Part shown: one piece after another, positions 46,482 through 58,627 of the stretch | Numbering within the stretch: the stretch's first letter is position 1 | How the letters are laid out: each line of letters begins with the position of its first letter | From: Pezicula radicicola | Taxonomy: Eukaryota; Ascomycota; Leotiomycetes; Helotiales; Dermateaceae | Length of the DNA stretch: 64,000 bases | Assembly: GCA_003008705.1 (NCBI GenBank) | Contig: PDUO01000114.1 | Coordinates: forward strand, 23,857 to 87,856 | Direction: 5' to 3' | The notes under the pieces: generated by a model | What the model was told of the DNA's origin: nothing | Seen by the model: the letters and a program-made list of their open reading frames with translations, nothing else | Databases searched by the model: none | Position numbers and translations under genes: made by a program

Positions 46482-48303
46482 ATGGCCTTAGAACACAAAG
46501 TCGTAAGCCAGATAGATGTCGCTCAAGTTGAGGATGCCGTGGCACTTCGTCTCGCCGCTGAGCACCCCGATATCCTCCAAATCATTTCAAGGGCCAAAGA
46601 GGTAACTCGAAAAGAACACGAGATGACTTTGTGGGAAAGTATAAAGCTCTACCCAAAAGCTGTAGCCTTTTCTGTCACCATATCCTGCTGCATCATTATG
46701 GAAGGATACGATCTCAACCTCATGCAAGGGTTTTTCGCCTTCCCACCATTCCAGAAAAGATACGGCGTTCTGGGTCCTGACGGAACTTACCAACTCACTG
46801 CAGCTTGGCAGGCTGGTCTCACGAACGGAGCTGCAGTCGGCGAAATTCTCGGCCTCTTCCTAAATGGCATTGTCTCTGAACGTTTTGGATACCGGAAGAC
46901 TGTTCTTGGGTCGCTTTTCGCAGTTACGTGTTTCATTTTCATTCTTTTCTTCGCCCAGAATGTAGAAACTTTGGAAGCTGGCGAGATCCTCTGTGGCATT
47001 CCATGGGGAGTGTTCCAAACACTCACCACCGTGTACGCCTCTGAAGTTTGCCCAGTGGCTCTCCGAGCTTACCTTACGACTTTCGTCAACTTGTGTTGGG
47101 TGATTGGAACTCTTCTTGGCCAGGGAGTCCTGCGAGGCTTCCTCGGCCGAGAAGACCAGTGGGCGTATCGTGTGCCTTTGTAAGTCCTCGCTCCCTTCTC
47201 CAAGATCTCATTTCTGCTCAGTAATATCCGAAGTGCTGATCCTGCGAGTTTGAAGTGCTTTGCAATGGCTCTGGCCAATCCCAATCGCACTTTGTGTGAT
47301 CTTCGCTCCTGAATCCCCTTGGTGGTTGGTCCGAAAGGGCCGCCATGAGGATGCCAAAAAAGCTTTACTTAGACTGACGAGCCGGAACCATTCAACATTC
47401 AACGCGGACGAGACGATCGCGATGATGGTTTACACCACCGAGTTAGAGAAGGAGTCAAATGTCGGAACCTCATATCTTGATTGCTTCAAGGGAACTGATC
47501 TTCGCCGTACTGAAGTTGCTTGTGTCACATGGGCTATTCAAAACCTGTCCGGATCAGCATTCATGGGATTCTCAACCTACTTCTTCGAGCAAGCTGGACT
47601 AGCTACAACCCACGCCTTCGACATGGCTATGGCCCAATATGGACTTGGAGCTATTGGAACAATTGGCTCCTGGTTCATGATGATGCGGTTCGGCCGTCGT
47701 GGTCTGTATCTCGGAGGACTTGCGGTGCAGTTTATCATACTCATGATCACCGGCTTCCTTGCTTTGGCTCCCGAATCGAACAAAGCAGCATCATGGGCCA
47801 TTGGAGGGACGCTGATAGCATACACGTTTGTGTATGACCTCACCGTTGGCCCGGTCTGTTACTCTTTGGTTCCCGAACTGCCAGCAAACCGACTACGAAC
47901 CAAGACAGTTGTCCTCGCTCGGAATGTGTACAACCTTATTGGCCTTGTCAATAACGTTATGTGAGTACCGAGAAGCTACTTACTAAATTTTCCTAACAAA
48001 CTTGGCAGCATTCCACGTATGCTTAACCCAACTGCATGGAACTGGAAAGCTAAGTCAGGGTTTTTCTGGGGTGGACTTTGCTTCCTATGTGCTGTCTGGA
48101 CATACTTCAGACTTCCAGAGCCTAAAGGCCGCACCTATGGCGAGCTTGACATTTTGTTCGAGAGCAAGATATCTGCAAGAAAATTTAAGTCCACTATTAT
48201 TGATTCTGTCCAGCATGGCTCGAAATCTCTGGACTCGAATATCCAGATGGCCGTGGAAGAAATGGATAGTAAGAGCGCAACACACATTGAATCCACAATT
48301 TGA
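46482..48303 (+). CDS. MFS sugar transporter (maltose/alpha-glucoside permease-like)
   Basis: Exons 46482-47179, 47256-47960 and 48009-48303 give 565 residues, with about 12 membrane helices. Landmarks: EGYDLNLMQGFFAFPPFQKRYG in helix 1 and the loop after it, SERFGYRKT (the loop 2-3 signature), PESPWWLVRKGRHEDA after helix 6, FGRRGLYLGG in the loop 8-9 region, and PEPKGRTYGELD after helix 12. These are sugar-porter motifs of the fungal MAL group. It imports a sugar or polyol across the plasma membrane, likely the substrate of the neighbouring dehydrogenases. The intron 1 acceptor is AAG. A RIP-mutated partial copy lies at 40590. Confidence 0.9.
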
Positions 48304-49406
48304 GGAGTCGGTTAGCTGCGCCGCTTGAAGTCGTCTCATTCTGTCGAACTCGGGACTTTCAATGATGTATGCTAGGGGGAGCTTTTCAATTTCGGAGTGT
48401 AGGAAAGTGAAGGGGATTAGAGAGTTGCTGCAAGAGAATGTTGTTTCATGGGGGTGTACTTTTCGAATCAGGTTGAGTGACTGACGTACTAAATTATGAA
48501 TTTCATGGCCTTTGAGATCTTCCAGGCTGGAGACCTCAAATTGATTCACCTTTTAAAAGTGGAAAGTATTCGTGCAGTCAGACAGAAGGTTACACCTGAA
48601 TCCCTTGGAATTAGGAGACAAATTTCTCCCTCTCACTTGAAGATGTGGTAGGTGTCGAAGGCGTTTCCAAGTTCCGTCGAGATTTCTCAACAATATTCGT
48701 GTATTTGAGGCGAGAAGTCACGAGTAGCCTAAGTTTCTCATGGAATTGAGCGTAGGTAGGCCATGGCAGATCTGCCTTCATTAGGTATACTATTCATTGC
48801 TGTATGAAATGCAGTCTTCGTTCTAGTATATGCAGGAGTGTTAGAAAGTAGAAATGGACTCGATTGTAGAATAATGTAGGGTCTAGAGGTAGTATATATA
48901 TACATCTGTAGGCTAAGGGGGGTAGGGTATTTCCTATTAGAGTAATAGCTCGGAGTAGCCTATTTTAGTAATACCAGATTTGGCAACAAGGAGCGCAGCA
49001 ACGTATGGAAGGCGCCTAACCACAACGCCCGTAGCGTGAATACACGTGACCTTAAGCAAACTTTTATATCGTTCTTTACTTGTGCTCTCTAATATCAGTC
49101 CAACTATTAGGCTGTCGTGCTATGGATCCGGCACTAGGTAAGTTGTCGTGAGTACGCACGCATTCAGACATCGAGATTACGGACTTCCCTACCCGCTCCG
49201 GCGGACCCCGGCTTGTAAATTCTCTAGGCTTCGGGTAACATACCCCCGCCTGAGACTTGTCACTTGTAGAAACAAAACACCTGATAGAAACAAGGAATAG
49301 AGACGTGCGGTCAGGAGAAACTGAACGCTGGGTACTTGTTGTTCGGTCTCTGAAGGATTTCCGGGTAACTGTCTTCCACATTTGGCGACGACAACGGGGG
49401 CTCAGA
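48304..49406. other. Intergenic, no gene seen
   Basis: Downstream of the transporter, frames on either strand are shadows or lack any motif. A TATATATATA run lies near 48895. Confidence 0.5.
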
Positions 49407-51590
49407 ATGGAATCGAACATGGCCAGCGACAACCAGCGGCCTAGGATTGGGGCTGAAAGAGCATGCCGAGAGTGTAGTAGAAGGAAATCCAAGGTGACTA
49501 GTCGTTTAATCCTCTGTGATCATTGGCTAAGGGGCACTTGTGTATACAGTGCGATCGCCGGCTTCCGATTTGCTCATCTTGCCAGCAATTCAACAAGGTC
49601 TGCAACTACGAGAAACCAGAAAAGACACCACTGACGAGGAGGTGAGATTACATGGCTGTACTCTGGAGGAACAGAATGCTTACTCTCGTGTCAGGCACCT
49701 CACGCAAGTCGAAGAGGAACTTGCTAAGACAAAAGCATTACTGAAAAAGCTCAGGCCACAACGGCGACATGTGCAGAGCAATGATACCCCATCGTCTTCC
49801 TCCGAACAGGGTGGCGGTGAAGAAACGACCTTGAGCCCATCCACCGGTCAACCAAATGTCATTAATTATGGGCAATCTACTTCGACAAGCGAGCATGTCT
49901 CGTTCCAACAACAACAACACGAGATCATTCCTGCTTATCCAAGGGATATGCATGCAGGAAGGAGCCGGGGCAGCGTGACTCCGAGGGTTGCGGCCTCCAA
50001 CCAACATGGTACTCCAAATACCGATGCACTGTCTCGCTCGAATTGGAGCAACACGCTCTCACTGGAGAGCCCTCCCATCTCAGGTGACTTTGAATGGGAC
50101 GAGCGAAGTAGCAAACCTGGCGGGCCCCGTTTCGTCGACGGAATGGGAAGCTTAACAAGTGATATTAATGGTAGTGGCTACCTTGGCGTTGCGTCAGGAG
50201 CGGCGCTCCTGCGGCTCGCTGGCGCTGGCAACGAGCATCCTTCTGGCACCATAACTCCGAAACTGCCTTCTATACCACTGGCTCTGACATCCTTATCTTT
50301 CTTAGAGGGATTCATTGATGCATACTTCTCTCTTTACCATCGCTCGTACCCGATCCTGCATGAAGCCACATTTCGAGCTCAGTTCATGGAAGTCATTCCG
50401 AGGCCAAGCGGCAATTCCTGGCAGGTTTTGTTATATGCTGTGTCGGCATTAGGTGCTTGGTCCACTGCTATGCAACGGACCGAAATTGACTCGGGATTAT
50501 TTGAAGCCGCCAAAGCCAGATTCTCAATTGACCTACTGGAGACCGGTAGTTTGGTTCTTGTGCAAGCACTAACGTTGATGTCAAATTACGCGCAGATGGG
50601 CAACAAACCGAATTCAAGTTACAGCTATTACGGGCTTGCGAGGCGCATCGCTATGGGCATTGGGCTTCATAAAGAGTTCCCCAATTGGCAGTCGACTCCT
50701 TTGGTATTGGAGGTTCGGCGAAGGGTTTGGTGGTGTTTGTTTGCCTTTGATGTTGGAAGTATCATAACATTCTCTAGGCCGTTTGAGTTCCCACAACGTG
50801 GAATAGAAGCTGAATTACCAGCAAATATTCACGACTCTGATCTCACTCCATCTACGACCCAAATGCCCCTGCTAGCTGACGAGACAACCTTATATACACA
50901 CATACGAGCGCAATGTGCTTTCCACTTGGCAACCTCCAAAATCTACTCGCTCATGATTTCAACACCATTCCCAACGGCGAAAGAAATGGTTGGACTAGAC
51001 GACAAATCCATCACTCCGTGGTTAGATTCATTACTCACTTCTTTCGGATAAATTCTGCTCAGCCTCCAAGATTCGTTCTATGCCACGCAACTCTGCAATG
51101 GAGGTATCAAAATTTTCGAATCCTGATGTATCGCCCATTCGTTGTTCAACGTGCCATGGCACGGGAGGAGCGGGGAAACGAAGATAACGCGACATCAGAG
51201 GATCATCAAAACATCGATGTTGCATTCCAGCGCTGTCTTGGTGCAGCTAGTGAGTCTGTGGAGGTCATCTCCAAATTCTGGTTCAACAACCAACAAACAA
51301 TGATGGCCTCTTGGTATGGGCTGTACTTCCTATTTCAAGCAATCCTCATTCCTGTGGTATGTCTTCGCAATATTCCGCATTCTCCAATGGCTAGGAGTTG
51401 GCGCGACCAGATACAAGTGGCAATTCGTGTGATTGAATCGATGGTGCAACTCAATCCCACGGCGAGCAGGTGCCTTCGTGTAGTCAGGTTGCTGGCCTAC
51501 CCATACATCTCTGTCGACGACGAAGAAGTGAATGGCCCCACACAGGAATCCTTACAGGATCAGCTCACTAGCTTATATCCCATGATGTGA
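49407..51590 (+). CDS. Zn(II)2Cys6 transcription factor, frameshifted near 51040
   Basis: Exons 49407-49493, 49550-49641 and 49695-51590. The zinc cluster is split by intron 1: CRECSRRKSK in exon 1 and CDRRLPICSSCQQFNKVC in exon 2, together C-x2-C-x6-C-x6-C-x2-C-x6-C. A linker and short coiled region (HLTQVEEELAKTKALLKKL) lead into the Fungal_trans domain (FIDAYFSLYHRSYPILHEATF, YYGLARRIAMGIGLHKEF, RRVWWCLFAFDVGSIITFSRP). Near 51035-51050 the frame breaks: after PWLDSLLTSF the conserved continuation (NSAQPPRFVLCHATLQWRYQNFRILMYRPF) is in another frame for 180 residues. Probably a one-base deletion or a sequence error. Position suggests control of the sugar/polyol genes. Confidence 0.82.
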
Positions 51591-52767
51591 CCCACTTTGG
51601 GTTTGGAGTCTGCACATTTTGATGGTGTTGATGCTTTGTGAGTTACCCCCGCAATTGTATATCGAAGCATGCTTAATCGGTACCATCGCTAGACAGGAAT
51701 CAAAGATTATGGAGTTCATGAGCCACATGCCAGCATTCGAATAGAATGCGGAATCATTCTAAACTAAAACCTCTTTTAAGACAGAGATTTGGCCATCTTT
51801 CCCTGAGGGTCTCTACCATACATATATGATTTAGGAGGAAGCCAATGTAAAATAGTCGGTATTTCATATGCGAGTCTATCGTTTCAAGCAGTCACCGATC
51901 ATGTTGAGACCCAGGAAGCCTCTGAAGGCAAGAATAACAGTAACCAAGGGCTTGTACACGCCAGTCTAGTATCAGACAGATGCGTTCCGTCAATTCGTCA
52001 CAAGCGGCTGAAGAGAGCGGTGTCCACCACCGATAATGCTGTACATAAGTCTACTTGTTAGGACTTGGACGAAAATATCCCTTAAACAATGTTTGTCCAA
52101 ATTTCAGCTCATGGGGTTGACTCCTATCACCCCTTGAGCTAGATATCCTATGCGAAACATATGTTACGTCAACTCGCCCAAGACCCCGACAATGGACATA
52201 GGACACTCGGAAAGCAAGGCGCGCGCAGTGTTCTATTCGGATTGACTCTAGAATCGTACGGGTACGCTTTGGTTGCAAAATGGGGCTGTGACCGATTTCG
52301 AATCAAAGTTAAAGCATGGGGAGTTGGTCTTTAGACACTTAACTTGGTCAAATTTCAATACATCGTTAACTACTTAAATGTGAAACAAATTTGCTATCTT
52401 CTTTAAGGCTTTATTCCCAAGCACATGTGTAGCGACCAGGCAATGTTTTGGGTCTAATAGCCAATAGGGTCGGTGAAGAAAAGTTGGTAAGGAGGTCTGT
52501 AGTCCAATGCGGCGTTGGTACGTAGGTGGAAATACTTTCGTTTCTGATTAGGCGATATCTCCTGGAGAACTGCCAACTGCTTCAAGATCTCTGAGCGCCC
52601 ATCCACCAACACTACATTTCTGATCTCGGGATTCCATAGCACTTTTGGTAACAGTCCAGAACGATGCTCATTTAAAGATCTAGAGTACTTTAAAGTAAAA
52701 TGATCCTGTTGGCGATTGTTAGGAATGCAGGTTAGGATCGCACACGCTCCCACTGAGCCAAAAGACT
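51591..52767. other. Intergenic, no gene seen
   Basis: Short frames at 52051-52278 and 52454-52753 on the minus strand have no recognisable motif and no supporting exons. Confidence 0.45.
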
Positions 52768-52831
52768 ACAATAATCAGCTGTTAGGCTGATTATTCCTAA
52801 CACCATATATATACTAAGTGTTAGGAATAAT
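52768..52831. repeat. Two adjacent hairpins
   Basis: ATAATCAGC pairs with GCTGATTAT (about 52770-52793), and ATTATTCCTAACAC pairs with GTGTTAGGAATAAT (about 52790-52831) across an AT-rich loop. The second arm partly overlaps the first. This could be a tiny inverted-repeat element or remnant transposon end. Confidence 0.55.
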
Positions 52832-53168
52832 ATGATGAATTGACTGAATTGTCTGTATTTGTTGAAGCTATTCAGAAGTAGGGTTGCCACACCGTATAAG
52901 ATTAAATAGACTTTCCGAATATTCCGGTGCCCATAGCATATTTGTAAGCACCACTTCTGACAGACCAGTCAGGGCATCCATGTCACCTGATGATAAGATA
53001 TCTAGCCTTGACGCTCCTCCTACGAACTGCAACCATTAAAGAAGCAAGCAATCAATCAATCAATCACTTCAGCGCAGAATACCCCCCTAAACCAGTATTG
53101 TCGCTCACACCTTTCTAGTCTCTACGTTTGTGTGGTTCTATCGTGATCTGAAGGCTCATCTCGTCCTC

Positions 53169-55037
53169 ATGTACAGCCAACTCCGAAGCAGGAAAGGCTG
53201 CTGGACCTGCCGCCTACGTAGAAAAAAATGTGACGAGAGACATCCTATCTGCTCAACATGTGAATCCTTGACCATTACCTGTTATGGCTATGGATCAAAG
53301 CCGGATTGGATGGATAACGGCGAGGAAGAGAAAGCCATAGCAAGTAGCATCAAGCAAATTGTCAAGCACACCTCACGGAGCAAAGGTCGGCTACGGGTGT
53401 CTCTGAGTAAGCTTCAAGGGTATTACAACGATCAGAAACCCAAATCCCAGGAACCTAGAGTAGAATCAAAATCGACAGGTGCTCTTCCACAGAGGCTCCC
53501 TCTTTATGGTTCAGACCTGAATATCGAGTCCCAGGCGGCTGCACGAGAGACGATTTCTCCTGAACAGTCAACCGGGACCGAGAAAAGCCCTTCAACTGTA
53601 ACATTCACAATAATGATATGTTGTCAAAACGCTAATGTGAAGTAGGGTCCCATATCCGAAGGCGCTAATTCGCACCTGGCTTCCGGGTTCTTGCCCGCGA
53701 TCTCGAGCGGTGAATCAGTGCTATTGATGCACTTCCTAGACAATGTCTTCTCCTTGCAGTACCCAATGTACAGACCGGGAATCACTGAGGGAGGGCGTGG
53801 TTGGCTACTTTCTCTTTTGCTACGAACGAAACCACTATATCACGCGGCTCTAGGCCTCAGTGCGTACCATCTAGGGACTTCAATTCTGTCAGAACCCGGT
53901 AATACATGTCACACACTCAGCTTGACTGAGCAAGAGAAGCACCGTGCAATTTGCTTGAAAGAGTTTCAGCAAGCCATCAAGAACGTGGGTCAATGGGTAG
54001 AGGAGACATGCCCAAGGAATAACCTCAGCGTCATGGCTTCAATTGTACAGCTTGTTTTCTTCGAAGTATGTATTTCGGTGGGCTTTATTTCAAGAGCTTG
54101 TACTAATCGGATACAGCTTTTTGCCGGCCATGGAGACACGTGGCAGATACATCTTCGCGCAGCTACAAATCTTCTCCGCGAAGGTTATAGAGATCGATCA
54201 GCTCTCCTCATGACGTTCTTGAAATCGTCCAACGCAAGTTTCCTTTTGGATACGGCATTGGTGGAACCTGAATATCCAGCATTCGAAGAAGTAGTAACCT
54301 TTAGATTTCTTTGCGGTGTGGTTATATGGCTCGATATCATCTCCTGTATCACCACAGGGACATCGCCTCGCCTTCTATCCTTGCATTCTCATGCTCTCTC
54401 CCCCGACACTAAGATCAAGCTAGAAAATATCATGGGTTGTAAAAATTGGGTCATGCTCCAAATTGGTCGCATTGCTGCACTACACGAGTATAAAACCCTT
54501 GCACTTCAACAGGGTCATCTCAATACCGCCGAATTTGAAAGTACTGCCGATAATATTAAGAGAGCGCTCCAGCGTGGACTCACCGAAGACTCCCTTGCAT
54601 TTTCAAGGATCTCTGAATCAGACTTTCCTACTCCACACAATCCGCGCATTCCTCCAACAACGATCATCACACGTATATTTGCCCTCGCGGCATCAATATA
54701 CTTGCATGCAGTTACCTCCGGTCTCCTATCCGAGACGGAAGGTGTAAACGCGTTCGTGTGTGAGGCAATGATGATAATTCGTACAATTATGCCTGTAGAT
54801 CTAATGCACGCTCTCGTGTGGCCATTGTACATTATTGGAAGCTTCGCCAGGAGAGAAGATGAGGAGTTCTTCAGGAAGGTTTTCACCTCCGCGCCATTAC
54901 TAGATCCATCGCTGGAGCATCGAAGCAAAATTCTGCCTCTTTTAGAAATGACATGGCGCATGCGAGGAACTGATCTTAGTGAGTGGACTTGGGAAAACAA
55001 CCTTCGGTCCTTGAGTTATAGCCTTCTACTTCTTTGA
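53169..55037 (+). CDS. Zn(II)2Cys6 transcription factor, intact
   Basis: Exons 53169-53597, 53646-54065 and 54117-55037 give 589 residues. The zinc cluster is at residues 9-36: GCWTCRLRRKKCDERHPICS followed by TCESLTITC, a textbook C-x2-C-x6-C-x6-C-x2-C-x6-C. The start at 53169 is preferred because it places the cluster at the very N-terminus; an in-frame ATG 39 bases upstream also exists. The C-terminal half (ESVLLMHFLDNVFSLQYPMYRP, YHAALGLSAYHLGT, AATNLLREGYRD, LEMTWRMRGTDLSEW) matches the Fungal_trans_2 class. The target genes are unknown; the adjacent FAD oxidoreductase and dioxygenase are candidates. Confidence 0.88.
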
Positions 55038-55644
55038 GCCAGGTTAGTGGGATACTCCTGGGATAACAGTAACGATGATCTTACTTCTAGCTCTGCGTTT
55101 AAATAGTGTACCCATGGCTACAACACGATATTTCTAATTTTCAATTCTAAAACTAGTCAGGGGAGCAATTTCTTGGAGCGGGCGGTGCTGTTGCCACTAT
55201 TATCAATGATTAGTAGAAGCTAGGATATTTAGGAGTAGTGGGGCATAGTCAATAGTGTTTTCATAGTCCAGGCAGGACGGCGCTGCGCTATGCTTCCTAC
55301 TTAATCTTGAATATGACTATTTCTACTCTCTCCATATTCAATACTAATAACCTAATCCCTCTTGACTTCTATATGGTGTGCTTTATGCGAGATGCTAGCA
55401 AATCAGATGCTTGTAAATCTATCGTAACTTCATTCTTGTGACACCGACTTCCTAACAAGTAACGAAACCATTAACAAGTCAAATTCGTACATTCGCATGA
55501 AATGATCGACTAATAAAACATTCAAATTATAATTTCTATGCTGCTACGTAGTTAAATTTAGAAACAGAGGATATAGGTTAAACTGGATATACGTCAAGCT
55601 TGCTGCGATATCGATGATTACAAAAAGGAAAAGCCAAGCAAGCA
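55038..55644. other. Convergent intergenic region, no gene seen
   Basis: Spacer between two converging genes; should hold both 3' untranslated regions and polyadenylation signals. Nothing else recognisable. Confidence 0.5.
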
Positions 55645-56937
55645 TTAAAAAGCACTACCGCTCACAATCGGACGCATTTTATCAGCGAATAACGTCTTTC
55701 CCTTAACCATATTCACCATGAAGCTCGGCAGTTTCCAGCTTCCCATATGTCCAGTACCTACTTTCCGACCAATGGGAACAGCAAGCATATCTAGACACAA
55801 ATGAGGTACAATTAGTAAAAAGATTTCCAGATTGATAGTTCTAGGTTGGTTTAAGACTTACTTGTACTACCAGGACTGTAAAGTACTGGATCTTTGTTGT
55901 GGAGAACTGAGATAATGTTTTTCACAAGATGAATAGACTGTTTCTCCGTGTTCATATATTGAGGTCGTTGAATGTCTGAGATATCTCCTACGGCCCAAAT
56001 GTCTTTTGAGTCTTTCACTCTTAAATACTTGTCCACCATAACGAAGCCATTGGCGTTCAATAGATGTTGAGGTACGTAGGACGAGTTTGGCGACAGTCCA
56101 ACCGTAGGCAGATATAGGTCCGTAACTATTTTTTCGCCGTCGGATAGTGTTAGTTCTGTACTGCCGCCTGACATCTTTGCTGACCCAACGACTTTCGTTT
56201 TCAGCTTGATATCCACGTGTAAGCTTTGAAGTTGCTGCATTGCGGTTTTCGCTACGCTTGCTGGTGTTCCCTCGAGAAGTTGAGCTCCGCTTCCAATCTA
56301 CGGGACTTTGTTTAGTAAGGATACGATGATGTTTTCGAAGAGATTGGAAAATGAGACGTGAATGTCCTAGAAAATGAGATGGTCGTGGACTGCTTATACA
56401 TACCAGTGTTATCTTCTTCTTGGTCCCGAACTCAAATCCCAATTCGCCGGCGAGCTCAACTCCAGTTGGCCCTGCTCCAGCAATACAGATCGAAGTTGCT
56501 TTCTTGACCTGTTGTTGAAAATCGTGCAGCGCATCTCGCGTCGCATCGTAGGAACCACGTCCCTTAAAGGGAACATCGCCCTTGGTCTGTGAACCCGTTG
56601 CGAGGATGAGAATGTCGTAATTGAGCACCAGCTGACGATCAGGCGCTGCCACGATAACTCTTTTGGTCTCGATGTCGAGGCTATGTGCCGAGCCGACAAT
56701 GAACTCAAATACATCTGCGGTATATTGCTTGAAGCCTGGAGCTATCGGCTCAAAGATCGATTCGTCGGATAGTTGTCCGGGCACGATCGCTCGAGCGCTG
56801 GCGATGTTCCAGTAGAAATGGGTATTTGGTGACACGAGAATGATCTTGAGATCACGATTTTTCGCAGTTTGCTTTAGGAGTCTATGCGCCGTGCTGACGC
56901 CAGCATATGAGGCGCCGAGAATTACAAGAGTCTTCAT
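55645..56937 (-). CDS. FAD/NAD(P)-dependent oxidoreductase, AIFM2/FSP1-like
   Basis: Exons 56937-56404, 56297-55862 and 55790-55645 give 371 residues. The FAD-binding motif is at the N-terminus (TLVILGASYAGVSTAHRLL), then THFYWNIASARAIVPG (typical of AIFM2-like members), ILATGSQ, a second dinucleotide site ICIAGAGPTGVELAGEL for NAD(P)H, and the FAD-closing VDKYLRVKDSKDIWAVGDIS. The C-terminus is MLAVPIGRKVGTGHMGSWKLP. Members reduce quinones or other acceptors with NAD(P)H. The start codon lies immediately before the FAD motif, so there is no mitochondrial presequence. It looks intact. Confidence 0.9.
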
Positions 56938-57724
56938 CGTTGATAGTGCGGTCGTTGTAGTATGTTGAAAGGATTCCCGGTGGAATAGTGAGAAAAGACA
57001 AAGGAGGACGTTGACGGCTTTGTGAGAGCGGCGGGGACTTGAGAGAATTTAAAAGAATACAGCTAAGGTGTAAGACTTTTCAAAGCTACGGTCTCAATAT
57101 GATGCAATGATTGCCAGCCAATTTCCGCCCCAGTATTCCATTGATAATCATTAATTGTTGTGGTGGCTCGAACCTCCACATGCCGGTACTCGTACCCGTA
57201 CCTTGTCAAAGTCGTCTCAGATCCCCAGAAATATATCATGTGCAGGGGCTTTGATTTTTGATGATCGACATAACCGCAGTCACAGCCACACAACCAATCA
57301 CAGAGCATAGCGCAGCGCACCTACAGCCAATAATAAGGCATACCGCAGTTCTCACTCAAGAACAGAGCTAGCTTCCGCCAATCATAAGGCTAAGCGCAGT
57401 GCTTTTTCTAAAGTATGTTTGTTGTTGGCTTGCGATCAAAACAACATTATAAGGAGGACATTCATTCATGGTAGACTAATTCACGGCTCACGGCTCTTTG
57501 CTGCGCCGAGCAGCCAAGCTAGTTTAATCCTTACCAAATTCATAACTCTCTACTGCTATCTATCTACTCCTAAAGTTCTCTACAAGTACTACAGCCTGCT
57601 CACTTTCAAATAGAGCTCCTAAACTCAAATTTCCTTCGCCGCGCTCTCCAGCTTTATCCTGCGCCATCCAATCCTCATAGCCCGTCCATCGACCCCAAAT
57701 CTGTCCTGGAGTCATCTCACCACT
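56938..57724. other. Divergent intergenic region between the FAD oxidoreductase and the dioxygenase
   Basis: Shared promoter region. The motif CCAATMATAAGGC-like (CCAATAATAAGGC near 57327 and CCAATCATAAGGC near 57378, each followed by GCAGT) occurs twice in direct orientation and could be a regulatory repeat. Confidence 0.45.
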
Positions 57725-58627
57725 ATGGTTCGCGCAGTCTCAATCGCCATCAGTCACGGCGGCGGACCTCTCCCCGCGATCGGTCACCCAGGCAGTGCCG
57801 AAATCTCCAACTCATTGCGGACAAAAGTGCCTAAGCTCCTCCGGCTTGGCACTCCAGACGCCCCACGGGCTATTGTAATAGTCACTGCTCATTGGAGTGA
57901 GCGCAAACCAACAATCTCCAATGGCAAGAAGCACTCGTTATACTACGATTACTACGGGTTTCCACCTGAGACATATAAGTTGAAGTATGATGCGCCAGGC
58001 ACTCCAACGATCGCGCAAGAGGTCTTTGATGTATTGAAAGGCTTGGGCATGGAGCCTGAGATGAACTCGAAGCGTGGTACGTTTACGAGATATCCTTTCC
58101 ATGGTTCTCATGTCCGATAGTAGGATCGATTCGCTGATAGAGGTAACGGAATAGGATGGGACCACGGCGTCTTCATCCCTATGCTCCTCATCAACCCCAC
58201 CGCCGACATCCCCATAATCCAACTCTCCATCCTCAACTCAGAATCACCCCATGACCACTACAAAATGGGTCGTGCCCTCTCCTCCCTCCGCGACCGCAAC
58301 ATCGCCATCTTAGGCTCTGGCGCAGCATCCTTCCACAATATACCTCTCTACCAAAGGGGCGGTGTTAGTAATCCTACCTTTCGCCAACGGAATGTTGAGT
58401 GGAGCAATGCCCTTTCAAAGGCTGTGCAGCAAGAAGATCCTGATAAGAGATTTAAGAGTTTGGAACAGTGGAGGACCCTTCCAGGTGCGAAGGATATGCA
58501 TCCAGAGCATGGGGTTGAGCACTTTTTGCCGCTGATTGTTTGTGCTGGTGCTGGTGGAGAGGGGAAGGCGGAGAAGTATGGGGATGAGATGATGGGGGCG
58601 GAGTTGTTTACTTATTATTGGATGTAA
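57725..58627 (+). CDS. Extradiol ring-cleavage dioxygenase, LigB/4,5-DOPA-dioxygenase family
   Basis: Exons 57725-58076 and 58155-58627 give 274 residues, usual for DODA-type enzymes. Visible metal and catalytic residues: His in AISHGGGPLP, His in VTAHWSERKPTI, and GWDHGVFIPML directly after the intron, plus the PIIQLSI strand. The ASFHNI block near residue 195 and HPEHGVEHFLPL near the C-terminus are family features. These Fe(II) or Zn enzymes open catechol-type rings. A Tyr/DOPA-derived substrate is possible but unproven; the RiPP cluster is 40 kb away, so a link is not implied. Divergent from the FAD oxidoreductase, which could supply or recycle a quinol/catechol. Confidence 0.9.

Noticed and set aside
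51026..51072. A 42-nt GTTAGA...CAG intron that might explain the TF frame break
   Set aside because: Its length is a multiple of three, so removing it does not connect the two conserved frames; it is also very short.
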